A DNA stretch of 64,000 bases from Phyto melanocephala (taxonomy: Eukaryota; Arthropoda; Insecta; Diptera; Rhinophoridae), in the NCBI GenBank assembly GCA_941918925.1, contig OW799236.1, positions 68,538,465 to 68,602,464 on the forward strand, in the 5' to 3' direction. Under the pieces are notes generated by a model. The model did not search any database. It was not told the DNA's origin and saw only the letters and a program-made list of their open reading frames with translations. Positions 23,440 through 35,269 of the stretch are shown here, piece after piece. Both the position numbers and the translations under genes were made by a program. The stretch's first letter is position 1. The number at the start of each line of letters is the position of its first letter.

Positions 23440-23735
23440 TATCTACTAAATGGTGCTAATTTTTTTTTGTTATCTTATGTTCTCTAGAAGTTATGCTCTA
23501 TTAAAAATGGGAATTTAGGAAAATTTTGACTTTGAAAATTATTTCTAAACATTATAAACAATTTATTTTCATGTACTAATGGCTAACAAATTTTAAAATT
23601 ATACAAAACCTATTACGTTTGAAAATCTTTTAAAAGCAAAATGTTATAGAAGTTTAAAAATCAAAATCTTACTAATAAATTTCCCATTTTAGCAAAATGC
23701 TGAGAATGTCTATTTTGAATCACCCTGTGGCACAT
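23440..23735 (-). repeat. Segment S between C1 and C2, opposite in orientation to 11187-11480
   Basis: Reverse complement of the block in copy B, from GGTGCTAA near 23450 to AATCACCCTGTG near 23735. Outside it, at 23905-23935, TTAGCAAAAATGTTATTAGAG resembles the inverted left end, so the segment may be part of a short TIR element covering about 23430-23945. Confidence 0.55.
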
Positions 23736-23984
23736 TTATTTTTAAATATTTTTAAATCATAAACCCCTTAAGACTGTGGGTACACCTATATGTAAAGTTG
23801 GGCACAAATCATTAGTCTAGTTAATTTTTGGAAACAACCTCGGTCATTTTCGTTTTCACAAACCCCTTTAAAATTTCTTTGTAGTGTGTCCAAAATATAA
23901 AAGAGTTTGTTAGCAAAAATGTTATTAGAGTCATCTAGTGTTCAACGTGATATTTAGCAAAGACATCAATCATCCTCATTGTTT

Positions 23985-24706
23985 GCAAAATGTAGTGGCG
24001 CCTTCAACAGATGATGCCGTCTGCAATGAATAAATACTAATATATATGACTAATATATTTTTATAAAAATTTAAAGAAAAAAGTGGGCGTGGCACATTTA
24101 TTTTCCGTTATAACGAAGACTTTGACCAAAAAGCCATGTTTTCAAAATTTTAGAATCGTACATATACTTTTGTTAGTTTTATTACGTTTTAAATTTCAAA
24201 TATACACTGAGCGGTATAAATTTTCGTACATTTTGATCTATAACTACTTTTCTAATGCATAGATTAAAGAAATTTTTGGGGAGAAATATTCCTTTGACTC
24301 GAGAAATATATATTCGAAGTTTCATGACGATACGTTAATGCGTTTGGACACAATTCCATTTTATTCGATGTTAGCAGGACACGGTTTTTTCGACCTACTC
24401 TTGCTTTACGAGCTATAACTCTCTTCCTAATATTCCGATTTAGCCCATTTTCAATACCAAACAAACCTTGTCTATAAGAAAGATTCTGGCAAAATTTGAG
24501 CCCCCTAGCTTTTTCGGTGCGACCTCTATCGTGCTTTCAACAGACGGACAGACGGACAGACGGACGGACATAGCTAGATCGTCATAAAATCAAACCCCGA
24601 TTCAGAATATATATACTTTATGGGGTCTAAAATGGATATTTCGATGTGTTACAAACGGAATGACAAAATGCATATACCCCGAACATTTTTTTGGTGGCGG
24701 GTATAA
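23985..24706 (+). mobile_element. Helentron-like element, copy C2 (5'-truncated)
   Basis: Begins in internal sequence (CTAATATATATGACTAATAT at 24031) and ends with the (GACGGACA) tract (24540-24570) and a 3' hairpin (ACCCCGAACATTTTTTTGGTGGCGGGTATAA). No 5' hairpin is present. The left boundary is approximate. Confidence 0.75.
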
Positions 24707-26849
24707 TAAAACTGAAAATAAAAACCTATTAGAGGATACGTTGACTGAGCAAAGTATGAACGCAAAGAAAAACCATGGTTACGACATGATCATGACGGTC
24801 ATATTATATTTTCTAAAACAATATTTGGTTATCGATATCAAGAAATAGTTATTTTTGTTTTATTTCATCATATGTTTTGTCACAATAATCAAGCATTTGT
24901 TTAAATTGTATCATTAAGGGCCATTATTATAACTTGCCGTTAGTTAAATGCAGGATTTGGTTGGACGGATAAAAACTTCAAAATGGTTGTCATTTAATAA
25001 TAGTGTGATTTAAAAAAATTTATTTTGACAAAAATGACATTATATATATATGTATTAATAATCATTAAAATTACAAATAATCATTTAATAATAGTTGAGA
25101 CAATAGTATGATTACAAATCAATCAAGCATGATTTTTAAATAATAATTTGATTTCAACTGTTACTCTTCTTGCTGAATAAATTTTTATTATTTTAAAAGT
25201 TTAATATGTCAAAAAAAAAAAAGCAAAAATTTTAAAAATATTGGAGAAAATTGAAAATCAACAAAAAAATTTAAAAACAAACATTGATATAAAAATTGCA
25301 ATTAAAAGTTTAGTAAAATCAATATTAATAATAGAATAAGACAATAATTTGCCGTAAAAAAGCAAATATTGTCGATTTCTATTGTAGTTATAAACATATA
25401 TGATTATTGAATGATACTTTAATTAAACATAATAATGATAACTGGTAACCATTATATGTTTTAACGATAATCATACAATTCAATCATAGTATGTTGCTTT
25501 TAGATTATGTCTACCACAGCCATGTTTTTTTTGCGTGTAATTATTAAAAAGCGAAAAGTTCTTTTTACATCTTCAACATATTATTTGGTTTATCTTACCT
25601 GATTTAGGAATATTGCATATGAAAGGGGAAATCCATACACATAGACAAATGGTCAGACGAACATTGATAAATTTACTTCTCTATTTTTTTATGCTTCAGA
25701 AGTTGGCAAATGAATGTTATTGAAACAAAAAAGGTTTTCACAAAATTTAAAGGGCATACAAATATGAGAAAAAAGTTTAATTTGAGCAAAGCCTCATCAC
25801 AAAAAATACAGTTTTTTATTTCACACTAATTATGTTGTAGCAAAACGACTTTTCTCCTATAACTCTAATGTGGTGGCCTGAGATTGTTGTTCATTTATCT
25901 CGAGGTTTTTTTTGCCACACAATTTACCTCTTTATTTGGTGGGTGTGTATATGCTTGCTTTTTATTCATTCTTTGTCCTGCATGTTCCTTCCTTTATACT
26001 GCGTTTAATATAAATATAAAACAACTTTTTTCACTATGTTTTAATTGCTACCAATATCATTATTCATTTCTTTTTTGGTTTTTACTTATTTCATCCTTCT
26101 CTGCTGACGTTTAACAACACATTTACATTTTAGTACTTTTATTAGAAAAGGGAAAGTGGTACGAAAAGTGATTTATATTTAGACATTTAAGAAAACTGAA
26201 ATAAATCAGGAAGATTGGGAGGATCGAATCGAACCTTAAAAGATGTTTATAAATTCAGTTGATTAAATACAAATTTTAAATTTCTTTTATTATAAATATG
26301 ATTTAAAGTTAATAACAAGTTCTTATAGTTGCTAAATAGAGGTTTTTCAACAAATACTTGGAGAAGCTATTGACATTAACCAATGTTTTTAACTAAGCGG
26401 TAACAATACGTATTATATGAATATAATAGTTAATATTGTGTTAATGTACTTCTAAGTTAATGTAAAAAATTCTTCTAAAACTCTTTTGGTATTTACACAT
26501 GAACACAGATTAATATAAAATAATTATTTTCGAAAAGCTGTTGACGCGTATATTTCTGCATTATTAAATGACATATTATAGCAATCAACGCAATATAAAA
26601 AATGTCAAAAATGGATATCAAAAATGCATTTTTTTTAAATATATAAATCTTGTATTAAATTTTTTAATTTAGTATCTGCCAAGTATCCGAACAGAAAGAT
26701 GTTAAGCCAGATAACCAGAAAAGGCATTTAATAAATGTCTGAAAATTTGGTGTTCAATAGCGCCTTCATCCTGCTGATAGACAATAGGTAATGTCCTTTT
26801 CTAGCCAGATTTTCCTTACAACCAAGCTTAGTACTTAGGTTTTTAAAGT
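24707..26849. other. AT-rich DNA, nothing recognised
   Basis: About 2.1 kb without supported genes or ordered repeats. The short frames show no family motifs. Confidence 0.6.
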
Positions 26850-29222
26850 TCGAGTCGACTTGCATGTTTACCTTGATATATCCATCCGACATCGACTAGT
26901 AAGTCGCAATGTATGTCTGATATCAAAAGAGGGCCACGTTAGCCGTACCGCTTACATGTATCCAGCCCACGCTACCTGTCTTCGGCCATCTGAAAAAAGT
27001 AAGGAGATCCTGCTTTTGATAGTCCCTTACGGGATTGCAACTATACTAGCAGTGGCGATATCCAAAGCAGATCCTCTCCTGGCTGGCTCATCTGCCCTTT
27101 CGTTACCACAGTGGCCTTTATGCAAAGGGACCCAAACTAGAGTAAGGTCATTCCGTTGACTAAGCCTTGACAGTTCTTTTCTACATTAGCCAACTAAATT
27201 AGACATAGAAATGTAAGACCTGAGTGACAAGAGTGCCGCCTGACTGTCGACAAATATACCAATATTCCCATAAATGAGGAGCCGCAGAACAAAAGGTGCT
27301 TTTTCGCATTTCGCGAAAAATTGTTTTTTTGGTATTTTTATAATATTTAGGTTGAAATCTTGTAGATACAATCAAGTTTGCATTATTATTATTTTTTTTT
27401 ACAAAGTAAATGGGTTCTAAAAAATTTATGCTTAACAAAAGGTGCTTTTTTGATTATTTTTTATCAAAAGGTGCTTTTTTGATTATTTTTTATCAAAAGG
27501 TTCTTTTCCATAATCTTTGTGTAGTTTCACTTTTTACTTTAATGATCAAACCAAACTACAGTTAAAGTAAAATTAATCAGATGTTAAAGTCTTTGTGGAA
27601 AGTCTTTTAATAAAACAGTTTGGTAAAGACTGGAGTGAAAATCAGTCATTATTTTGGTACAAGAACATTTTGTATAACCAGGATAAAGGTATGGAGGATT
27701 CAATAGACGAAAATGTTGGATGTTCTTGCTTAGAAGAAGATGTTGGAACAAGAGTTTAACTTTAACAAATTTTATATGTATTTAATTTAAGGCTAAGAAA
27801 GAAATGTTTAAGTTGCAATTTTATTTAATAAAACGACAAAAATTATATACTTAATTTAACATTTTTTAATATAATAGATCAGGTTTAACCACATTCAGTC
27901 AAAATTTTATAGTCATTTATGTGTATTCGCATTACAAAATATACTTTTTCCTTCTATTAACAGAACGTGCTCTTTTACTTTTTTTTAACAAAAGGTGCTT
28001 TTTTGCTTTCTTTTTTACAAAAGGTGCTTTTTCCGAAATAAAAATGGAATTATATCAAACATCCTTAATATTTAATAGGGTGACTTATGACAGTTAGATG
28101 CATCTGTAGATAAGTAAAATACTTGTTAGCATTTGCAGGTTCTTGCAGTTTTTTAAAGTGGCGAAAAAAATAAATCTCAATTTCCCAAAAATTTGAAATG
28201 AGCGAAAAAGCACCTTTTGTTCTGCGGCTCCTCAAATATTCCCGTTATGTAGTACCTTACATACCTTCCTGATAGCGAATATAACCGCCTTAAACAAGCT
28301 AGAATCATCCGGCAGGCGGAAAGAGAGCTCAATCTCCGGTTCATCAGAGAATACATCCGATCAACTACCACATTTCATCCTAGAACCGTTCCATTCCCCG
28401 TTCCATCCCCATTCAATTCACTCCTATAGGGAATTAGAATCACGTACATACCATCAAAATCCTTGTAGGGTGTAACGTAGTCAGAGGGTTGGTTTAAGCT
28501 CGAAGGGAAATATCCTGGCCATACGTTCTCGATCTGCAACAACCAGATGCATAAAGCCTCACTGCATTAATTGCGGATGTGGCCAACATTTGAATGTCAA
28601 TGGAAACGATATTTAACATAGTGTTCAATGTCTCTGAAGGACTAGTTCGCATCGCACTTGTTATTCTAATGCATGCCGATCTCTGTACCCTATACAGCTT
28701 GTCAAAAACATATTAACACTTCATTGCATGCCACCATACCAGAGATCCGTAAGTAGGAATTTAACTTAATCATGTCAGGGGTAAGTCCCCATTTCCTGCC
28801 AAACATCCGACGACACGTAGGCTACCGTAACCTTCTTTGCCCTATGCTGAACGTTCAGTTTCAATGACAATTTAGAGTCCAGGATAATACCCAGATATTT
28901 CTCCCTATCCTATATGGGAATTTCGCAGTCCCCCAACCTTGGTAGTCTGACGCTCGTTAGCTTGGTCTTGGTTGTGAACAGTGCTTGTTTAGTTTTGATT
29001 GAGTTTACTGCTAGACCGCTCTCCGTGGCCCAGTTTCTCAGTAATTCCAAGGCATCGGACATGATATCACTAATCACGTCCTGAAACAGTCCCGATACAA
29101 ATATCACAACAACGTCCGTATAAGCCACGACTTTTATCAACCTATTGTCCAGTTCAATAAGAATCGAGTTAACAACAATAAGCCAAAGCAGTGGAAAGAT
29201 TACACCACCCTGAGGTGTACCT
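26850..29222 (-). pseudogene. RNase-H-bearing non-LTR retrotransposon (LOA/I-like), RT to RNase H, 5'-truncated
   Basis: Reading down the minus strand: GTPQGGV, PLLWLIVVNSIL, then VVAYTDVVVI, where the catalytic YADD has become YTDV; a thumb-side block (WATESGLAVNSIKT, KYLGIILDSKLSLK); MLNIVSIDIQMLATSAINAVRL. The RNase H domain follows: FSDEPEIELSFRLPDD, IFAIRKV, GIFVDSQAALLSL and, after a break, LTLVWVPLHKGHCGNERADE. RNase H after RT points to the LOA/I group rather than Jockey or R1. The catalytic substitution, stops and the insertion at 27270-28234 show it is dead. The 5' part is missing: at 29222 it joins an unrelated endonuclease frame. The 3' end near 26850 is approximate. Confidence 0.8.
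27270..28234 (+). mobile_element. Non-autonomous TIR transposon with 9-bp target duplication, inside the RNase H domain
   Basis: Inverted repeats begin TGAGGAGCCGCAGAAC (27275, and inverted ending 28234) and extend over about 33 bp through AAAAGGTGCTTTTTCGC. AATATTCCC stands at 27261-27269 and 28235-28243. Removing the insert and one copy restores the RNase H frame (HNGNI-GIFVDSQAA). A 9-bp duplication is usual for Mutator-like elements. The left end has five extra bases (ATAAA) outside the TIR, so the class is tentative. Inside, AAAGGTGCTTTTT recurs several times. At 27583-27759 a 58-codon frame ending GCSCLEEDVGTRV follows a possible splice acceptor and may be a leftover terminal exon. Confidence 0.75.
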
Positions 29223-29760
29223 CTTCAAATTTTTTAACAAATGGTAGCTTGTAGTTTTAAAGCAGAGTGACTCAGATATGGTGTGAACAGCTTCACTTGG
29301 AGACAATGATGTAGAAGTTAACAATGTTGGATGGTGCCGATAATCAGGAATAAATAAAGGGTTAGTCCTAGATACGTCGAATAGTGAGGGACTATTTACA
29401 AGTACAAGATCCAATAAACGGTTATGGTTATTAAAAATGTTATATATTTGGAAGACACTTAAATTAGTCAAACTATCCTGGGTTTAAAGAAATCTGACCT
29501 AAGTCTATTTGCAACGGATTTTATGAACAAAACATGTTTTCCGTAAAGTTGGGGATCAGAGATTGGAGGTATGTATATATGAGCAGGTAATAAAGAGCGA
29601 TATATTTTGAATTTGTATGACTACAGCACGAAACAGTAATTAAAACACCACCACCACGAATACGAGCTAAGTTTTCATCACGATAAATAAATTCATACAC
29701 CAGAGTAAGTTTTGGCCAGAAATTGACATCTACGATTGGTTCAAAATATTCGAGTGCGAC
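29223..29760 (-). pseudogene. Endonuclease fragment of a Jockey/CR1-type non-LTR retrotransposon
   Basis: On the minus strand, with frameshifts: YRDENLARIRGGGVLITVS, then a IPP-VSD-like segment, then IYNIFNNHNRLLDLVLVNSPSL, and FIPDYRHHPTLL carrying the catalytic D-x-x-H pair. This is the C-terminal half of an exonuclease-endonuclease-phosphatase domain in the Jockey/CR1 arrangement, unlike the R1-type domain at 1-1506. It is cut at 29223, where the LOA/I-like RT begins. Confidence 0.7.
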
Positions 29761-30197
29761 AATTATTTTAATGAGGCTCTATGTTCTTAATTAATTTAAA
29801 AGAAAAAAATTTTTTGCTACTAGTAATAATATTATGAAATTTAGATAATACTTGAGTAGTTTTTAACAATATCAACACTTGTATTAAGAAGTAAACGAGT
29901 AGCAAATATTGTTTTTCTTGGCGGATCGCACGAAGTTCTCTGACAGCTTTAGTTGGTACAATTTTATTATAAGTTAAAGTTGTAAATGATGATAAAGATG
30001 AATTAGGTGAATTACTACTTAATTCCAGGGGTAGAGTATTTAACGGAGTGATAACCTCGAATGCAATCAAATTATTTTGATCCAAGCAAGGTAAAGGAGA
30101 CAAATCATCGTATTATAATGTTGTACGGCCTTAATAAAACCACAGCTTCAGCACAATACGGTTGTTGAATTGATGAACGATCATGGCTCAATAGCGG
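29761..30197 (-). other. Possible upstream part of the endonuclease element
   Basis: A 111-codon minus-strand frame (30103-29768) lies directly upstream of the endonuclease fragment and contains KAVRELRAIRQEKQ. It may belong to the same retroelement, but I do not recognise a domain. From 30110 to 30197 there is nothing recognisable. Confidence 0.3.
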
Positions 30198-30956
30198 TAG
30201 GGTTGCCATTTCTATTTTAAAAAAAGAGGACGCCAGCATAAAAAATGTAGGACGTTTGCCCAAAAAAAGAGGACACATTTAAAAAATATTAAATTTGATA
30301 AAATTTACGACGCCACTTAAAATACAAAAACAAAATTTGTTTTTACGAAAAAACTTTATTTACAAAAATACAAACTGAAAATAAAAACAAAAAAACCAAA
30401 AAATAACAACAAAAATTCATTGCATTCATTATCCGGAATGTACACTTTTAAAAATTTTACATATATTTTTCAACACTTCCAATTTGAGCCAATATATTAC
30501 CATCGCATCTGTTCAAATATTTGTAAAACTCTAGGCAATCCATATCAAAATTATATACCCTCACTATATTTTTTGTTCAAGACTTTCTTCTATATCTGGA
30601 AAACGAACTTTATCAAAAACACACAGCTGACAAGCAGACGCCGAACTTTTTTAAAATAAAAGACAAGTTAAAATAGGCTACTTCGATAAATAGCGACAAT
30701 TAAGGATAATAAAACAAATTTTTTACAAAGAGAAGTTTTAAAATTGTACTTTATCAAAACTAATTGTACGAGCACCTAAATCTTTTTTTATACATTTTGT
30801 GACCTGTGATTTAAAGTTTAAATGTAAGAAAAAACTTTAGAGAAGGTGCAAAAAGCCGGACAACCCCTGACATTTGCTAACAAAGAAGTAGGACTGCCAA
30901 GGATGCCCTAAAAAATAGGACGGTGTCCGGGGAAAAGAGGACGGGTGGCAACCCTA
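30198..30956. mobile_element. hAT-like non-autonomous transposon
   Basis: Ends TAGGGTTGCCA (30198) and, inverted, TGGCAACCCTA (30956). AGAGGACG-type blocks recur near both ends. The flanking 8 bp are AATAGCGG and TATAGCGA, matching at six central positions, as for an old 8-bp hAT duplication. TIRs of the form YAGGGTTGCCA are common in hAT elements. The interior has no supported transposase. Confidence 0.65.
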
Positions 30957-31219
30957 TATAGCGATCACAATTGACTGTTACGTTTTGACCAAGCAGTCAG
31001 ATTTAGTTAATGTAATGGTGTCTCAACATAACATCACTCCTTATATGACAGTTTTATTTATTGACGTATGCATTCAAGCAAAAGTGAGCTTCATTGTCAA
31101 ATATAGTTTGCTTTTAAAAGTTACAATGAACGGCAATCTTGTTTTAGGCCCATTCATTGAATCTACGCTATACTAATAATCATTTTTAAATGCCAGACCA
31201 AACTAACCATATAACTGAA

Positions 31220-31357
31220 CAGCTGTGGCCGAATTACGACATTCGATCACGATCGAAATTGTACTCGAACGATCGAGTTCGCTGTGCTTTAGGTATAGAG
31301 ATTCTAATAAGAATTTTACAATTTCGATCACGTTCGAATGCCGTAATTCGGCCCCTG
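31220..31357. mobile_element. Short palindromic MITE
   Basis: Outer ends CAG and CTG. Long inverted arms begin GGCCGAATTACG at 31227 and end CGTAATTCGGCC at 31353; arms of about 36 bp match with few differences through ATTCGA and GATCGAAATTG. No clear target duplication was seen. Confidence 0.75.
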
Positions 31358-31402
31358 ATAAAATGTCTGCACTTGAAAAAGTGTTGCCTTCTTAAAATTT
31401 TA

Positions 31403-31422
31403 TCTATATATATAAAAGTGAA

Positions 31423-31457
<35 letters not shown>

Positions 31458-32279
31458 GCTATAGACTCCGAAACTGTAAAACCGATCGGACTCACACTTT
31501 GGCAAGTTGTTGGACACATACCAGGGAGTGTTTATGGGTAGAAAAAAGTGGGCGGGGCCACGCCCATAAAAATTAGTTATCAGTTTTAGCTACTTGCACT
31601 GGACCGATTTTTCTGAAACTTTGCACACATATCGAGCTGTCATGACTAAATAATTTCGTGATAAGAAAAGTGGGCGGAGCCACGCCCCTAAAAAAGTTTT
31701 AATTTTGAGGTACTTGAACTGGACCGATTTTTCTGAAACATTGCACACATATTGAGCTGTCATGACTTTATAATTTCGTGATTGAAAAAGTGGGCGGGCC
31801 ACGCCCATAAAAAATTAGTTATTAGTTTTAGCTACTTGCACTGGACCGAATTTTCTTAAACTTTGCAGACATACTGAGCTGTCATGACTTTACACTTTCG
31901 TCATTAGAAAGTGGGCAGTGCCACACCCATTAAAAAAAAGGTATCATTTTGAGGTACTTGCACTGGAACGATTTTTCTGAAACTTTGCACACATATTGAG
32001 TTGTCATAACTATACAGTTTCGTATTTAGAAAAGTGGGCAGTGCCACGCCCATAAAAAAAGTATCTTTTTGAGGTACTTACACTGGACCGATTTTTCTGA
32101 AACTTTGCACACTTATTGAGCTGTCATGAGTATACAGTTTCGTAATTAGAAAAGTGGGCAGTGCCACGCTCATAAAGAAAAAGTTATAGTTTTTAGCCTT
32201 GCACTTGATATTCGATTAAAATTTAGAATGCGATTAAAATTCAAGAAGGGGCGTAGCCACGCGCGCCGGGTTTGGCTAG
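31403..32279 (+). mobile_element. Canonical non-autonomous Helitron with internal ~120-bp tandem repeats
   Basis: It begins TCTATATATATAAAAGTG and ends GGTTTGGCTAG, inserted between A (31402) and T (32280): 5'-TC, 3'-CTAG and an A/T target, the classic Helitron rules. The 3' end is preceded by a GC-rich hairpin-capable segment. Inside are a (TG)n run (31428-31455) and about five units of roughly 120 bp at 31560-32200. Each has CTGAAACTTTGCACACAT, GAGCTGTCATGAC and a GTGGGCGG..CCACGCCC pair. It has no coding capacity. Confidence 0.85.
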
Positions 32280-33773
32280 TATCTCTATAAAAATACCTAT
32301 TAGAGATGTTTATTTAGATTTAATATATTTTTTAACTAGTATATATAACAAAGAACAGTTATAAAGGAAATTTACTTCTATATATGGCAACATTACATGA
32401 AATAAAAAAGTCAAGGGAAAAAAATTACAAAAGAAACAAAAATGTAAAAGAACCCTGAACATCTTCATCTAATTACTTTTCAGACTTGATCGATTACAAA
32501 GAAATTACTTTTAAAGGAATATTTGAGAAACTATATGAATACATGCGTTTGAATGCCTTTAGTAAATATATAAAAAATAATCAAAATGAAAATAAAAAGA
32601 ACAAGAACAATTTCGTTATACAAAACAAAAAATCTATTTAAATTAAAGTTTTTATATAAATTATTAAGTCGACCTGACTTTTTTTTCATAATTAATGGTC
32701 TGTATCGAGCATTACATTATAATATAACTAAATATAGTTTGCTGCTTAAAAAAGCACTTGCAACATCTGCATCTGACAAATACATTTTAAAACGAGAAAT
32801 TAAACAATAGATTCGCTATTGCACAAAATAAACTTGTGCAATAGAATGATGAACATAAATTAAACCATTTTGTCATTATAGTTTCATTCGTTCTTCCTTG
32901 TCTGCTGGGAATGTCTACTAGTTAATTGGTTTTTTTTCGTCTTTACCACTCCTTTACAAGCAAGTAGTTTTTGATGATGGCACTGTTATTACATTTTCAA
33001 TTCTTGTTATTTTATCTTTTTCTTTCGAAGGTGTAAGTAAGTTTTCTAATATGTATTTTTTTTTTGGATGGCTCTTGGCTAAATGTTAACAGTTGAAGCT
33101 GCATAGTTCTAAATAACAAATGACCACTTTATTATTGTTGATTCTTATGCTGTCTTACGCATATATTTCACTTCTCTAGTCATTTTAATACTTATTTTCT
33201 TTTTTTTTGTAATTAATTTTTCTATGCAGGAAAAATATTTTAACAACCAGCAAAGACATTTACATTGTTTATTATTACTTATGCTTAGATGTTTTAAAAA
33301 CTGCAGTACTATATTTGTATTATTATTTGTTTATGCTGTCGTTTGTAGCACTTAATATTTCTTTTTCTTTGTAAAAGTAGTCTTTGTAATTTGAAGTGTA
33401 TTTCAACACCACTTTGTGTTTGCAAATATTTTTTATCCCAGTAATTAGCAGTCGCTAAATCAGTTATGCTTTTACACAAGATTCCTACAAACTTGACGTC
33501 GCGACGTCTACAATAAAACTAAATATTAAAATTAACTATAAGATAAAAATATTGAATTTTTAAAGGTCATAAAATCTGTGGTAAAAAGAAATAAATTCTT
33601 AAGTCAATATAAACTAAAATTAATATAATAACATCATTGCCATCCCGTTATTTGAAGCTACTCTTGCAAACCAACCTAAAGCTTAAATGGCATTACTGTT
33701 CAACATGTACAAAAGTAATAAACAACAACAGTTGTTGTAAATATTGGATTTTGCAACTACAAAACACTTCGGT
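32280..33773. other. AT-rich DNA, nothing recognised
   Basis: No supported genes or ordered repeats in this stretch. Confidence 0.6.
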
Positions 33774-34012
33774 AGGTAGGTAGGTAGGTAGGTAGGTAGG
33801 TAAGGCTGGTGCAAAGTTACCCTCACACCTCCACTCGGAGACCATTACGGTCCATTGTGACGCCTTAATAGAGAGAAGAATAGAATAAGAATAGAAATAT
33901 TTAGGATAGAAGAGAAAGAGAAGCAGACAATTCCAGAGTCTCCGGCGGGAATCGAACCCGCAACCCCCGAACAACTGACTTGTCATTTACTGACTAGTCC
34001 ACAGGGGCACTC
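33774..34012 (-). mobile_element. tRNA-derived SINE with 11-bp target duplication
   Basis: AACACTTCGGT at 33763-33773 and again at 34013-34023 frames the element. Read on the minus strand it starts with a tRNA-like head: an A-box-like TGGACTAGTCAGTAAATGA and a B box GGTTCGATTCC within GCGGGTTCGATTCCCGC. A tRNA-unrelated body (GGACCGTAATGGTCTCCGAG) follows, and it ends in (CCTA)n. Pol III boxes, flanking duplication and simple-repeat tail together define a SINE. The partner LINE is not identified. Confidence 0.85.
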
Positions 34013-34243
34013 AACACTTCGGTTTGATTCATAAAAATTGTATGAACATGAGAATTTTTTACAGACAAAAAACGCTTACTGCTCTTAATTTGGTTTGGCT
34101 GCAAGGCAATTTTTTACATATCTGGACAATTAAACTGGAAGTTATAGCTTAAAAACCTACTGCCTGCATTTTTTTAACGAACAATATCATTTAAAATCTT
34201 AAGTAAAATTCGACTAAATCTACGAAAACCACTGTAACATATA

Positions 34244-34371
34244 CGCCTGTTTTCTTCATTCTAAGTGAATTTAAATCACTCGGAATTGCCATGAAATTGT
34301 TGTTATATACAATAAATCTATAATGGAAATTCTGAGTGATTTAATTTCGCTCGGAATAAAGAACACAGGCG
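34244..34371. mobile_element. Short palindromic MITE
   Basis: Inverted arms begin CGCCTGTTTTCTTCATTC and end GAATAAAGAACACAGGCG. The arms cover about 48 bp each, including AAATCACTC on the left and GAGTGATTTAA on the right. ATA lies next to both ends. Confidence 0.7.
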
Positions 34372-35269
34372 ATAGTACTATATATTTTGAAGGAAATCAA
34401 TTAATAGAAATCAAATTTAAAATTTAAAACTCTTTTTCTGAAAAACTACTCAAACAAACATATGCTGTTTTTCTTTATACTCACAGAAATGGCTTAAATT
34501 ATAAAAAACATAAAGTTAGCATAAATCTTTCTGCATATATTTTAGGGTATTATTTAATCAGCCTTGACCGGCTTTAACATTTTACTATTTTTTACTTAAT
34601 ATAATATTATATTTATATTTCTCTACTGTTTCACTATTTTCGTTATTTGTTCTATTTATTTTGTCGTCTTCTAAATTTCATTTTCTACTGAATACATTTT
34701 AACTGATACAATTGTATTTGCTAGAATTTGTTTTCTACTTACTGTTTTAGCTCTACACATCCTCTTTGTTATTTTATTACTACTACTGAGTCTACAGTTA
34801 TAGAAGTGGGTGGCCGGAAATGTCACCGAAGTTGCTATTTTCTAAAGTGGCTGAGGCAGCAATCCAGTATTTTTAATTTGTTATGAAGCAAATTTCTGTT
34901 TAATTTCATTTGCTTTTACTTTCGCCTGCAACTCAACATGCACGACACTCAGCAACAGCTAAAGTGACATTGTATAATTCTAATTATCTCACTAAATATT
35001 CTAATTAATATCTCTTAAAAAAATAATGAAATAAAACAACAGTATGTCTAGTACACTGCCACGCTCTAAGGATGCTTCACAAAAGTTGAAGTTTAACTTG
35101 TATTAATTGGTAGTGGTGGTTTCAATATATTATTTTTAGTGGGTGGAACTCTTTTTTTAAAGTGATTTGTGGTTAGGGGTGAAAATTTATTTGAATTTAT
35201 TTAAAGTATGTTAAAGAAATTGCGGAGTTTATTGAGAAGAGCTTCTATTATTGTTTATTAAGTTCCATT
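34372..35269. other. AT-rich DNA, nothing recognised
   Basis: No supported gene or repeat seen. Confidence 0.6.

Noticed and set aside
33900..34012. Functional tRNA gene
   Set aside because: The B box is good, but the acceptor stem does not close, and a SINE body, tail and target duplication are present.
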